From an uncultured Clostridia bacterium (lineage in GTDB: Bacteria > Bacillota > Clostridia > TANB77 > CAG-508): a DNA stretch of 12,810 nt. The stretch is from positions 1-12,810 of the forward strand of contig CANRFX010000028.1 of assembly GCA_947629995.1 (NCBI GenBank). Direction: 5' to 3'. Both the position numbers and the translations under genes were made by a program. The stretch's first letter is position 1; each line of letters starts with the position of its first letter. Under the pieces are notes generated by a model, which saw only the letters and a list, made by a program, of their open reading frames with translations, ran no database searches and was not told the origin of the DNA. Below are positions 1 to 7,155 of the stretch, in pieces.

Positions 1-17
1 AATAAAAATAAAATAAA

Positions 18-50
18 AGGTGTTTTTTGACCCCGTCCCAAAAAACACCT
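18..50. repeat. Perfect hairpin repeat with GACCCCGTCCC loop, REP-like
   Basis: An 11-bp perfect inverted repeat (AGGTGTTTTTT at 18-28, AAAAAACACCT at 40-50) encloses the loop GACCCCGTCCC. The 3' arm directly abuts the AAGGAG ribosome binding site (51-56) of the next gene. No T-run follows, so it does not look like a terminator. The reverse complement of the loop contains GGGACGG, which also occurs in the palindrome at 6579-6665, so both may belong to one dispersed family of GGGACGG-type intergenic palindromes. Mobilisation by a RAYT-type transposase is inference. Confidence 0.6.
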
Positions 51-63
51 AAGGAGTCTGAGT

Positions 64-699
64 ATGAAAATTATCAAGAAAAATCAAATTATTGTATATG
101 TAATTGTCTTAATTTTAATGGTAGCAGGATATTTAAATTATTCGAGCTATACTCAAAATCAAATATCTCTTGAGACTTCAATGCAAACTGAGTCAAAAGA
201 TGATACACAATTGGCAGATATAGGTGATGCAACTTTAGTAAATAGTGATGATATTGTGGAAGAAAATACTACGGATTTAAATTTACAAGAAAAAAATGAA
301 ACAAATGATACACAAGAAACACAAGACACACAAGAAACGATGTCAAATGCACAGGTTGATTATTTTATACAATCGAAATTAGAAAGGGATACAATGTATT
401 CACAAATGCTTGAAACATACGAAAACGTCTTAAATAGTGAACATTCATTAGAAACACAAAGGCAGTCTGCAACACAAGAGATAGAAAAAATAAACAAAAC
501 TAAAAATGCTATTATGATATGTGAAAATTTGATTAAAACGAAGGGATTTGAAAATAGCATTATATTTGTAAATGAAGAAAGTGTTAATGTAATTGTTAGA
601 GCAGATGAGTTAAAACAAGAAGAAATTGCACAAATTCAAAATATTGTATCAAGGGAAATACAAAGTAATATTGAAAATATACATATTACAAATAAATAA
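64..699 (+). CDS. spoIIIAH: Stage III sporulation protein AH-like, SpoIIIAH
   Basis: A 211-residue bitopic membrane protein. The N-terminus resembles clostridial SpoIIIAH: a short basic stretch (KIIKKNQ), then a single membrane span at about residues 8-26 ending in AGYLNYSS. An acidic, Gln/Thr-rich linker with repeated TQET units follows (about 40-95), then a charged helical stretch. The C-terminal ring-building domain (about 140-211) contains ENSIIFVNEESVNVIVRA, which fits the YscJ/FliF-like fold. In known systems the protein is made in the mother cell, sits in the outer forespore membrane and binds SpoIIQ across the intermembrane space; a SpoIIQ candidate lies at 9499-10362. It is probably the last gene of a spoIIIA operon lying left of the window. 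The ATG at 64 has AAGGAG 7 nt upstream. Identification rests on the N-terminus and the domain layout. Confidence 0.85.
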   Translation: MKIIKKNQIIVYVIVLILMVAGYLNYSSYTQNQISLETSMQTESKDDTQLADIGDATLVNSDDIVEENTTDLNLQEKNETNDTQETQDTQETMSNAQVDYFIQSKLERDTMYSQMLETYENVLNSEHSLETQRQSATQEIEKINKTKNAIMICENLIKTKGFENSIIFVNEESVNVIVRADELKQEEIAQIQNIVSREIQSNIENIHITNK

Positions 700-701
700 A
701 A

Positions 702-730
702 AAGGGCAAAAAAATAAGCCCTTATTATTT
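702..730. terminator. Bidirectional terminator between convergent genes
   Basis: The stem AAGGGC (702-707) pairs with GCCCTT (718-723) around an A-rich loop. A T-rich tail lies on the + strand side and an A-run on the other, so it can serve both spoIIIAH and the converging gene that ends at 731. Confidence 0.65.
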
Positions 731-934
731 TTAGGCAGTACGCGTCATTTTTCTAATATATTTTCCTATTTCCTCATTAGTCAAATCTAATTCAATAATT
801 AAGTTTTTAAGAACATCTCTCCTTGGTAGGTCTTCTTCATTATCAATTCGTACGTATTGTCTCAAACTGATTCCAAGCAGTTGTGACATTTTTTCTTGTG
901 TGTATTTTTTTGCTTTTCTTTTTTCTTTTATCAT
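731..934 (-). CDS. Small XRE-family helix-turn-helix regulator
   Basis: A 67-residue protein that is essentially one Cro/C1-type helix-turn-helix domain. The motif reads KYTQEKMSQLLGISLRQYVR at about residues 10-29, with the usual TQ at the start of helix 2 and LGIS at the turn. A LPRRDVLKNLI helix follows. There is no sensor or oligomerisation domain. On its own strand the ATG is preceded by an AAGGTG-like ribosome binding site. It converges on spoIIIAH and diverges from phosphofructokinase, with AT-rich palindromes in the divergent gap that could be its operators. Its targets are unknown. It is the only gene on this strand in the window and contains no CGG codon. Confidence 0.8.
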   Translation of the reverse strand: MIKEKRKAKKYTQEKMSQLLGISLRQYVRIDNEEDLPRRDVLKNLIIELDLTNEEIGKYIRKMTRTA

Positions 935-944
935 AAAATCACCT

Positions 945-966
945 TAATTATTCATTAAAATAATTA
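945..966. promoter_or_regulatory. Palindrome upstream of the XRE gene, possible operator
   Basis: TAATTATT (945-952) and AATAATTA (959-966) form an 8-bp-arm inverted repeat. On the - strand it overlaps a weak promoter-like pair: TTGAAA as complement of 978-983 and TTTAAT as complement of 954-959, with an 18-nt spacer. Autoregulation by the XRE protein is a guess, because simple A/T palindromes arise easily in this base composition. Confidence 0.3.
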
Positions 967-993
967 TTACATAAATTTTTCAAGAATTGTATC

Positions 994-1006
994 GACATTT
1001 AATGTC
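994..1006. promoter_or_regulatory. GACATT-T-AATGTC palindrome in the divergent gap
   Basis: A 13-nt perfect palindrome around a central T lies between the divergent XRE gene and phosphofructokinase. It is richer in G/C than its surroundings, which makes it a better operator candidate than the A/T palindrome nearby. No function can be shown from sequence alone. Confidence 0.35.
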
Positions 1007-1073
1007 ACAAAAGCAATTCATACATATGATTAGATTGAATTTATAATAACTTTTAAAAAATTCTTCAAAAGTG

Positions 1074-1101
1074 TTGTAAAAAATTTAATTATTGATATAA
1101 T
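1074..1101 (+). promoter_or_regulatory. Sigma-A-type promoter for the pfk-adh pair
   Basis: TTGTAA (1074-1079) and a perfect TATAAT (1096-1101) are separated by 16 nt, about 40 nt upstream of the phosphofructokinase ATG. The -10 is consensus and the -35 matches 4 of 6. Confidence 0.65.
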
Positions 1102-1140
1102 AAAAGAAAAAAGCACAAAACTTTGAGGAGGATTTTTATA

Positions 1141-2286
1141 ATGTTAAAAAAAGTTGGAATATTAGCAAATGGTGGAGATGTATCAGGTTTTAACGCAGTT
1201 ATTAGGGCAATTGTAAAAACAGCCGAAAATCATGGAATAGAATGTTATGGCATTATTGATGGATATAATGGCTTATTAAAAAAAGATTACCAATTGCTAT
1301 CTACAGCAGCAAATGGAGAAGCAATTGGAATTTTACCAATGGGAGGATCAATTATTGGTTCATCTACAAATGCAAATTTATTTAATTATAAAATTATAAA
1401 TGAAGATGGTTCAGTAGAATATAAAGACATGTCAGATGAAGCAATTAAAAATATAAATGAATTTGGGTTTGATTGTATTTTTGCATTAGGTGGAGATGGA
1501 ACACAAAAATCAGCAAGAGACTTTTCAACAAAAGGTGTAAATATAATAGGAGTTCCAAAAACGATTGATAATGATGTTGCTTGTACTGAGATTACTTTTG
1601 GATATAATACAGCTGTATCAGTTGCAATGGAAGCAATTGATAGATTACACACAACTGGAGCAACACATCATAGGATTATGGTTTTAGAAGTTATGGGAAG
1701 ATATGCAGGATGGATTGCATTAGAAGCAGCAGTAGCAGGTGGAGGAGATGTTGCATTAATTCCAGAAATACCTTATGATATTAATAGAGTAGCAGAAAAA
1801 ATTGAAAATAGGAAAAAAAGAGGAAAAAACTTTAGTATTGTGGTAGTAGCTGAAGGTGCTAAACCAAAAGGTGGAGAAATAACAATACTTGGAACAAGAA
1901 ATAATGGCTCAGGAGTTGATAATACCAAATTAGGTGGAATTGGAGAAATTGTTGCAAAACAATTAGAAGAATTAACTGGTTTAGAAGCAAGAAATACAAC
2001 TTTAGGTTATATGCAAAGAGGTGGAACACCTACAGCATTTGACAGAGTACTTTCTACAAAATATGGAACAAAGGCAATGGAACTTGCTTTAGAAGGAAAA
2101 TTTGGCACATTAGCAGTAATAAAAAATGGAAAATTAGATAGTGTATCATTAGAAGAAGTAGTAGGTAAAAACACAAAAATTGGTGCTGTATCTGGAAATA
2201 CAGAAGAAAGTAATTTGCGAAAAGTATCAATGGATGACGATTTAATAAAAACAGCACGAAATATAGGTATAAATTTAGGTGATTAG
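1141..2286 (+). CDS. pfkA: 6-phosphofructokinase, phosphoryl donor uncertain
   Basis: Glycolytic enzyme that phosphorylates fructose 6-phosphate to the 1,6-bisphosphate; 381 residues from the ATG at 1141. I chose this start because AGGAGG at 1126-1131 lies 9 nt upstream; a TTG at 1123 in the same frame would overlap that site. Visible motifs are the nucleotide-binding loop GILANGGDVSGFNAVIRA near the N-terminus, GGDGT (117-121), the catalytic PKTIDND (139-145) and MGRYAGW (from 185). The two donor-determining positions are mixed: Gly in GGDG as in ATP enzymes, and Lys in PKTIDND as in many PPi enzymes. ATP or PPi use therefore cannot be decided by eye. The stop is TAG. The alcohol dehydrogenase starts 37 nt downstream and is probably co-transcribed. 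No in-frame CGG. Confidence 0.93.
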   Translation: MLKKVGILANGGDVSGFNAVIRAIVKTAENHGIECYGIIDGYNGLLKKDYQLLSTAANGEAIGILPMGGSIIGSSTNANLFNYKIINEDGSVEYKDMSDEAIKNINEFGFDCIFALGGDGTQKSARDFSTKGVNIIGVPKTIDNDVACTEITFGYNTAVSVAMEAIDRLHTTGATHHRIMVLEVMGRYAGWIALEAAVAGGGDVALIPEIPYDINRVAEKIENRKKRGKNFSIVVVAEGAKPKGGEITILGTRNNGSGVDNTKLGGIGEIVAKQLEELTGLEARNTTLGYMQRGGTPTAFDRVLSTKYGTKAMELALEGKFGTLAVIKNGKLDSVSLEEVVGKNTKIGAVSGNTEESNLRKVSMDDDLIKTARNIGINLGD

Positions 2287-2323
2287 TTAATAATTATATA
2301 AAAAAACAAAGGAGGAGAAAAAA

Positions 2324-3484
2324 ATGAGTACAAAATTCGTACTAAATGAGACATCATATTTTGGCAAAGGGGCAAGAGAAGAACTTGCAAATGAAATTAA
2401 AAAGAGAGGATTTACAAAAGTATTTTTAGTAAGTGATGATGCTTTGGTGGAAGCTGGAGTAACAGCAAAAGTAGAGCAAATATTAGAAGAAGCAAAAATA
2501 AAATACAAATTGTATTCAAAAATAAAACCAAATCCAACTATTAAAAATGTAACAGATGGAGTAAAAGCTTGCAAGCTTGCAAAAGCAGATGTCATTGTTG
2601 CAGTTGGTGGGGGTTCTAGTATTGATACAGCAAAAGGAATTTCTATTGTTATGACAAATCCAGATAGAGCAGATGTAAAATCATTAAATGGTCTATCAAA
2701 TACAATAAATAAAGCAATGCCAGTAATTGCGCTTCCAACTACAGCTGGAACAGCGGCAGAAGTAACCATCAATTATGTTATAACTGATGAAGATGCAAAA
2801 ATAAAAATGGTATGTGTAGATCCAAATGATATACCAATTTTATCAATAATAGATTCCGAATTAATGGAATCTATGCCAAAGAGTTTAGCAGCAGCAACAG
2901 GAATGGATGCTTTAACACATGCAGTAGAAGGATATATTACAAAAGCTCACAACGAAATGTCAGATATGTTTCATATGAAGGCAATTCAAATGATATTCAA
3001 ATATTTACCATCAGCTGTTAATGAAAAAAATGAAGAGGCAATTGAAAAAATGGGGATGGCACAATATATAGCAGGAATGGGATTTTCCAATGTAGGACTT
3101 GGAATTGTACATTCAATGGCTCATCAATTAGGAGCAGTATATGACACACCACATGGAATTGCAAATGCAATGTTATTGCCAACTGTTATGAGATTTAATG
3201 GTGAAGACCCTGCAACAGTGCAAAGATTTAGAGAAATATTAGTAAATATTGGAAGACCAGATGCAGAGCATTTAAATGATCAAGATGTTATAAATACATT
3301 TGTATGGATGATATCAGAATTAAGTAAAACAGTTGGAATAAACCAAACAATTAAAGATTATGGAGCAAAAGAAGAAGATTTTGAAATGTTAGCAGATAAA
3401 GCAATGCAAGACCCTTGTAAGCCAGGAAATCCAAGAGAAGTGTCTAAAGAAGACTTTATTGAATTATATAGGAGAGCAATGTAA
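2324..3484 (+). CDS. Iron-containing (group III) alcohol dehydrogenase
   Basis: A 386-residue NAD(P)-dependent, metal-using alcohol dehydrogenase of the FucO/1,2-propanediol oxidoreductase type, acting in the cytosol to regenerate NAD+ in fermentation. The N-terminal dinucleotide-binding domain shows GGGSSIDTAKG (95-105). The metal ligands expected for the family are all present: Asp195 and His199 in GMDALTHAVE, His263 in GIVHSMAHQLG, and His277 in DTPHGIANA. Length is typical for a stand-alone enzyme and there is no fused aldehyde dehydrogenase. A ribosome binding site (AAAGGAGGAG) lies just before the ATG. Its position behind phosphofructokinase suggests a glycolysis-to-ethanol or diol fermentation unit. 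The substrate cannot be assigned from sequence. The only CGG inside it (2754) is out of frame. Confidence 0.92.
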   Translation: MSTKFVLNETSYFGKGAREELANEIKKRGFTKVFLVSDDALVEAGVTAKVEQILEEAKIKYKLYSKIKPNPTIKNVTDGVKACKLAKADVIVAVGGGSSIDTAKGISIVMTNPDRADVKSLNGLSNTINKAMPVIALPTTAGTAAEVTINYVITDEDAKIKMVCVDPNDIPILSIIDSELMESMPKSLAAATGMDALTHAVEGYITKAHNEMSDMFHMKAIQMIFKYLPSAVNEKNEEAIEKMGMAQYIAGMGFSNVGLGIVHSMAHQLGAVYDTPHGIANAMLLPTVMRFNGEDPATVQRFREILVNIGRPDAEHLNDQDVINTFVWMISELSKTVGINQTIKDYGAKEEDFEMLADKAMQDPCKPGNPREVSKEDFIELYRRAM

Positions 3485-3502
3485 CAAAAAATATAAAAAA
3501 AC

Positions 3503-3531
3503 TTGCAATTTTAAGAAAAATATGTAATAAT
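3503..3531 (+). promoter_or_regulatory. Extended -10 promoter for the T-box/valS unit
   Basis: TTGCAA (3503-3508) and AATAAT (3526-3531) are spaced 17 nt apart, with a TG at 3523-3524 making an extended -10. It lies just upstream of the T-box leader and just after the alcohol dehydrogenase stop, so valS has its own transcript. Confidence 0.6.
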
Positions 3532-3544
3532 GTTATCTATAATA

Positions 3545-3776
3545 ATAAAAACGTAAAAAAGAGGAGTACATTTATAGCTTACTTTTAGAGAGAAGAAGTC
3601 ATAGGCTGCAAGCTTCTTTATGTTAAGATAAATGGAAGGTAGCTTTTTAGTTGATATATTAAATATCCGTATAAGCAGCGTTAATAGCTAATTGAGATAT
3701 AATTTCGAAAAAGAAATTATAATTAAGGTGGTACCGTGAGAAATAAAGCTCGCCCTTAAAATATGGGCGAGTTTTT
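3545..3776 (+). promoter_or_regulatory. T-box riboswitch leader, probably tRNA-Val-responsive
   Basis: A T-box leader that controls the downstream valine-tRNA ligase by sensing uncharged tRNA. The conserved T-box core AAGGTGGTACCGTG lies at 3725-3738. A stem (ATAATTTC pairing with GAAATTAT) precedes it, and a strong terminator stem with a T-run follows. The 5' part contains an AGAGAG element and GGCTGCAAGC, as expected for stem I. A GTA (valine) triplet at 3639-3641, in AAGGTAGC, is the best specifier candidate and agrees with the downstream gene, but I have not folded stem I. Uncharged tRNA-Val would stabilise the antiterminator and permit transcription. It fills most of the 323-nt gap between adh and the next gene. 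Confidence 0.92.
3749..3776 (+). terminator. T-box intrinsic terminator
   Basis: CTCGCCC (3749-3755) pairs with GGGCGAG (3765-3771), followed by TTTTT. The alternative antiterminator would use the upstream T-box core. Confidence 0.85.
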
Positions 3777-3807
3777 GTGTTTTTGATATTTAGAGGAGGA
3801 ATAAGAA

Positions 3808-4143
3808 GTGAATAACGATTTTAAAAAAAATATTAAAGTAAAAAATCAAGAAGACAAGATGTATAGCCTTATTATTAAATTTTATCAAAGTGAAGATGAA
3901 TTAACAGAAGAAGAAAAAAAAGAGTATTTATCAATAGATGGAAGCAAAATTCGTAATAATATTATATATACATTATGGTACATGGCAAAAGAATTTATAG
4001 AGAAAGGAAAAGTAGATGAAGAAATATTTAAACAAGTAGCAGAAGCAAAAAAGAAAAAAGTTGTAGTAGAACGAATTCCAGAAAAATGGCAAAGAAATCC
4101 AACTGAATGGGATGAAGAAGAAAAGAAAATAGAAGGGAGATAA
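3808..4143 (+). CDS. Unrecognised 111-residue protein in the valS operon
   Basis: I do not recognise this protein. It is predicted soluble, with no signal peptide or membrane span, and is rich in Lys and Glu. The N-terminal two thirds look helical (DELTEEEKKEYLSIDGSKIR, then NNIIYTLWYMAKEF). The last third ends in RIPEKWQRNPTEWDEEEKK, a short Trp-containing tail. The start is GTG at 3808, chosen because AGGAGG (3794-3799) is 8 nt upstream. It lies downstream of the T-box terminator and its stop is only 5 nt before the valS ATG, so it is co-transcribed with valS and under the same tRNA control. That context suggests a link to tRNA-Val charging, but no function is shown. No CGG codon. Confidence 0.75.
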   Translation: MNNDFKKNIKVKNQEDKMYSLIIKFYQSEDELTEEEKKEYLSIDGSKIRNNIIYTLWYMAKEFIEKGKVDEEIFKQVAEAKKKKVVVERIPEKWQRNPTEWDEEEKKIEGR

Positions 4144-4148
4144 ATAGT

Positions 4149-6569
4149 ATGTTAGATAAGAAATATAATGCAGAGGAAAAAGAAAAAAAATGGCTTGATT
4201 ATTGGAAGGACAATAAGATTTATGAATTTAAAAGAAATGAAAAAAAAATATATTCAATAGATACTCCACCACCAACAGTTAATGGTAAAATTCATATAGG
4301 ACATATATTCTCATATACTCAAACTGAAATGTTAGCAAGATATAAAAGATTAAGAGGATATAATATCTTTTATCCATTTGGATTTGATGATAATGGTTTG
4401 CCTAGTGAAAGATTGGTAGAAAAAGAACAGGGAAAAAGAGCTCACGAGATAGGTAGAGAGGAATTTTCAAAATTATGTTATGAAACTACTAATAAATATG
4501 AAGCAAACTTCCAAGAATTATTTAGTAAAATGGGTGTAAGTACAGATTGGGATATTCACTATAAAACAGTTAGTCCATCTACGATAAAAATAAGTCAAAC
4601 ATCATTTTTAGATTTAAAAGATAAAGGACATTGTTATCATAAAGAAAGTCCTGCTTTGTGGTGTAATGAATGTTTAACATCAATAGCACAAGCAGAATTA
4701 GAAACAAAAACAATAAAAACTACTTTCAACTATGTTAATTTTAAAACAGTTGAAGATAACGAAGAATTTACTATTGCTACAACAAGACCAGAATTGTTGC
4801 CAGCTATTGTTTGTGTATTTGTTAATCCAGAAGATGAAAAGCATAAGCACCTAATTGGAAAGACAGCTCATATTCCAGTAATTGATGTAGAAGTTCCAAT
4901 AATGGCAGATGAAAAAGTTGCAATAGATAAAGGTACAGGAGTTGTTATGTGCTGTACTTTTGGAGATCAGACTGATATTGAATGGTGGAAGAAATATAAT
5001 TTACCATTGAAATATATATTCACAGATAATGGAAGAATTATTGATTCTGTTCCAAATTATGGTGGCTTAAAGATAAAAGAAGCAAGAAAACAAATAATTG
5101 AAGATTTACAAGCTGGAGGATATATAGTAAAAATAGAAGAATTAGAGCACGAAGTTCAAACACACGAAAGATGTGGAAAAGAAGTTGAATATGCAGTAAT
5201 GAAACAATGGTTTATAGATATAATGAATCACAAAGAAGATTTCATAAAAATTGGAAATGAAATTAAATGGCATCCAGAATATATGCACTCAAGATATGAT
5301 GAATGGGTTAATAATGTTGCTTGGGATTGGTGTATTTCAAGACAAAGATATTTTGGAGTTCCATTTCCAGTTTGGTATTGTAAAGATTGTGGTGAGCCTG
5401 TATTTGCAAGAAAAGAAGATTTACCAGTTAATCCTTTAGTTGATTCGCCAAAAATTGAAAAATGCCCTAAATGTAATTGTAAAGAGTTTGTAGCAGAGAC
5501 AGACGTAATGGATACTTGGGCAACTTCTTCTGTAACACCTCTTATCAATATGAGATATGGCGAAAAAGAAAATTTTGAAGATATTTTAAAACCTATGAGT
5601 TTAAGAACAAATGCAAGTGAAATTATTAGAACTTGGGATTTTTATACAATAGTTAAGAGTTTTTATCATTTCGGACAAAGACCTTGGGATAATGTAATGA
5701 TTTCTGGATTTGTTATGGCAAATAAAGGTGAGAAAATTAGTAAAAGTAAAGGAAATAGCAAACACGAACCAATGGATTTGATAAAACAATATTCTGCTGA
5801 TGTAATCAGATATTGGGCAGGAACTGGAAGATTAGGAACAGATATTGTATTTAGTGAAGAAACATTACTTCGTGGAAAAAAATTAGTAAATAAAATTTGG
5901 AATGTTTCAAAATTTATTGAAATGCATTTGTCAGATTATGAGGATAAAGACTTTGACAACTTTGAATATATTGATAAATGGATATTAGGTCGTTTTCAAG
6001 AAATGGAGAAACAATTTATTGACTATTTAGAAGAATATGAAGTAGGATTAGCTTTGAATATATTAGAAAAATTCTTCTGGGAATTTTGCGATAATTACAT
6101 AGAGATAGTAAAACATAGGTTATACAGACCAGAAGAATTTGGAGATATACCAAGATATAGTGGTCAAAAAACAGTATATATATTGTTGTATAAATTGTTA
6201 CAGGACTTTAGCATATTCTTCCCATTTATAACAGAAGAAATATTCCAAGAGTTGTATCATAATAATAATTCTATTCATACTACAGAAATAAAACCTTTAG
6301 AATATAATTTCAATAAAGAGATTGAATTAGGAGATAAAATAATAGAAATTATAAGCCAAGCTAGAGGAGCAAAAACAAATAATAATGTATCTTTAAAAAC
6401 ACCTATAAAGAACTTATCAATAGGAGTAAGCCAAAATTTGAAAGATGCTATTGATAAATCAATAAAAGACTTTAAAGCAACCCTATTTATTGAAAATTTA
6501 GAAATAAAGTTAATAGATAAAAATTATGAAGTATATGATATAGAATTAAATTTAGAAGAAAACAAATAA
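4149..6569 (+). CDS. valS: Valine-tRNA ligase, short archaeal/rickettsial-like type
   Basis: Class I aminoacyl-tRNA synthetase that charges tRNA-Val; 806 residues. The signature HIGH is at 49-52 (PPPTVNGKIHIGH), and the KMSKS loop is KISKS at 529-533. The CP1 editing domain shows TTRPELLPA and GTGVVMCCTFGDQTD (from 262). Cys pairs at 172/175 and 411/414, plus CPKCNC at 439-444, suggest zinc-binding sites. FGFDDNGLPSERLVEKEQG after HIGH is the form I associate with archaeal and rickettsial ValRS rather than the usual Firmicutes enzyme. The protein is also shorter than the roughly 880 residues usual there, and I see no long C-terminal coiled-coil arm. A T-box at 3545-3776 and a small partner gene precede it. 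An in-frame CGG is absent; the CGG at 5672 spans TTC-GGA. Confidence 0.94.
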   Translation: MLDKKYNAEEKEKKWLDYWKDNKIYEFKRNEKKIYSIDTPPPTVNGKIHIGHIFSYTQTEMLARYKRLRGYNIFYPFGFDDNGLPSERLVEKEQGKRAHEIGREEFSKLCYETTNKYEANFQELFSKMGVSTDWDIHYKTVSPSTIKISQTSFLDLKDKGHCYHKESPALWCNECLTSIAQAELETKTIKTTFNYVNFKTVEDNEEFTIATTRPELLPAIVCVFVNPEDEKHKHLIGKTAHIPVIDVEVPIMADEKVAIDKGTGVVMCCTFGDQTDIEWWKKYNLPLKYIFTDNGRIIDSVPNYGGLKIKEARKQIIEDLQAGGYIVKIEELEHEVQTHERCGKEVEYAVMKQWFIDIMNHKEDFIKIGNEIKWHPEYMHSRYDEWVNNVAWDWCISRQRYFGVPFPVWYCKDCGEPVFARKEDLPVNPLVDSPKIEKCPKCNCKEFVAETDVMDTWATSSVTPLINMRYGEKENFEDILKPMSLRTNASEIIRTWDFYTIVKSFYHFGQRPWDNVMISGFVMANKGEKISKSKGNSKHEPMDLIKQYSADVIRYWAGTGRLGTDIVFSEETLLRGKKLVNKIWNVSKFIEMHLSDYEDKDFDNFEYIDKWILGRFQEMEKQFIDYLEEYEVGLALNILEKFFWEFCDNYIEIVKHRLYRPEEFGDIPRYSGQKTVYILLYKLLQDFSIFFPFITEEIFQELYHNNNSIHTTEIKPLEYNFNKEIELGDKIIEIISQARGAKTNNNVSLKTPIKNLSIGVSQNLKDAIDKSIKDFKATLFIENLEIKLIDKNYEVYDIELNLEENK

Positions 6570-6578
6570 ATTATTAAA

Positions 6579-6665
6579 TTGTCAAAAGGTTGTCAAAGGG
6601 GACGGAGCCTTTTGACAATTTTTTATTGTCAAAAAGCTCCGTCCCCTTTGACAACTCTTTGACAA
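6579..6665. repeat. Long near-perfect palindrome with GGGGACGGAGC core
   Basis: Arms 6579-6619 and 6625-6665 (41 bp each) pair with three mismatches around a TTTTT loop; the inner 30 bp have a single mismatch. Each arm contains TTGTCAAAGGGG and GACGGAGC, and TTGTCAAA(A)GG is repeated in tandem within an arm. It lies directly after the valS stop and may end transcription, but it is much longer than an ordinary terminator. Its GGGACGG core is shared with the hairpin at 18-50. The best reading is a REP-like dispersed element. Confidence 0.8.
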
Positions 6666-6705
6666 TGTTTTTGTGAAATATAAATCAAATTAAAAAATAA
6701 AAAAA

Positions 6706-6731
6706 TGTCGAAAACTTCTTACAAATCGACA
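6706..6731. promoter_or_regulatory. spo0A box: Two inverted Spo0A-box-like sites
   Basis: TGTCGAA at 6706-6712 matches the 0A-box core exactly. ATCGACA at 6725-6731 is a one-mismatch box on the other strand. AAAACTTCTT follows both (6711-6720 and 6731-6740), giving a 20-bp periodic direct repeat, about two helical turns. They lie 21-46 bp upstream of the -35 of the spoIIA promoter, a position suited to activation. Spo0A drives spoIIA in Bacillus, so the placement makes sense; binding itself is inferred. Confidence 0.65.
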
Positions 6732-6751
6732 AAACTTCTTTATTTTTGCTC

Positions 6752-6780
6752 TTGGAAAATCTTGGAAAACATATTATAAT
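6752..6780 (+). promoter_or_regulatory. Promoter of the spoIIA-sigF operon
   Basis: TTGGAA (6752-6757) and a perfect TATAAT (6775-6780) are 17 nt apart, 30 nt before the spoIIAA ATG. This looks sigma-A-like, whereas the Bacillus subtilis spoIIA operon uses sigma-H. I saw no clear sigma-H pattern in the gap. Spo0A activating a sigma-A promoter would resemble Bacillus spoIIG and spoIIE. Confidence 0.6.
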
Positions 6781-6810
6781 TTAAAAAGAAAAACGAAAGG
6801 AGGCAAAAAT

Positions 6811-7137
6811 ATGGAATCAAAATTTTATGAAAAGGACAAGCTTCTAGTTTTTAAAATTACAGATGAAATTGATGATTACAGTGTACAAAAGATAAGGAGG
6901 AGAGCAGATTATGAAATGGAAAGATATATGCCTAAAAAAGTTATATTTGATTTTAATAGTGTTACTTTCATGGACAGTGCAGGAATAGGAATGGTAATTG
7001 GAAGATACAAATTTGCCAATATAATAGGTGCAAAATTTGGAGTAGCAAATTTAACACAAAGTGTAAAAAAGATATTTGAAATGAGTGGAATTTTAAAACT
7101 AATTCCAGATTCAACAGAAGAAATGCAAGTATCATAA
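6811..7137 (+). CDS. spoIIAA: Anti-sigma-F factor antagonist SpoIIAA
   Basis: A 108-residue STAS-domain protein. Unphosphorylated SpoIIAA binds SpoIIAB and releases sigma-F in the forespore; SpoIIAB phosphorylates it and SpoIIE reverses this. The phosphoacceptor motif is intact: FMDSAGIGMVIGRYK, with Ser56 as the likely phosphorylation site. FEMSGILKLIPDS near the C-terminus is also typical. Length fits the family (about 117 residues in Bacillus). A strong AAAGGAGG site is at 6796-6803. It is the first gene of the operon, and spoIIAB begins 18 nt after its stop. Confidence 0.93.
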   Translation: MESKFYEKDKLLVFKITDEIDDYSVQKIRRRADYEMERYMPKKVIFDFNSVTFMDSAGIGMVIGRYKFANIIGAKFGVANLTQSVKKIFEMSGILKLIPDSTEEMQVS

Positions 7138-7155
7138 GAAAGGAGAAATGTTAAG

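Noticed and set aside
1123..1140. TTG start giving phosphofructokinase six extra residues
   Set aside because: It would start on top of the AGGAGG ribosome binding site; ATG 1141 is correctly spaced and begins with the family's KKVGIL.
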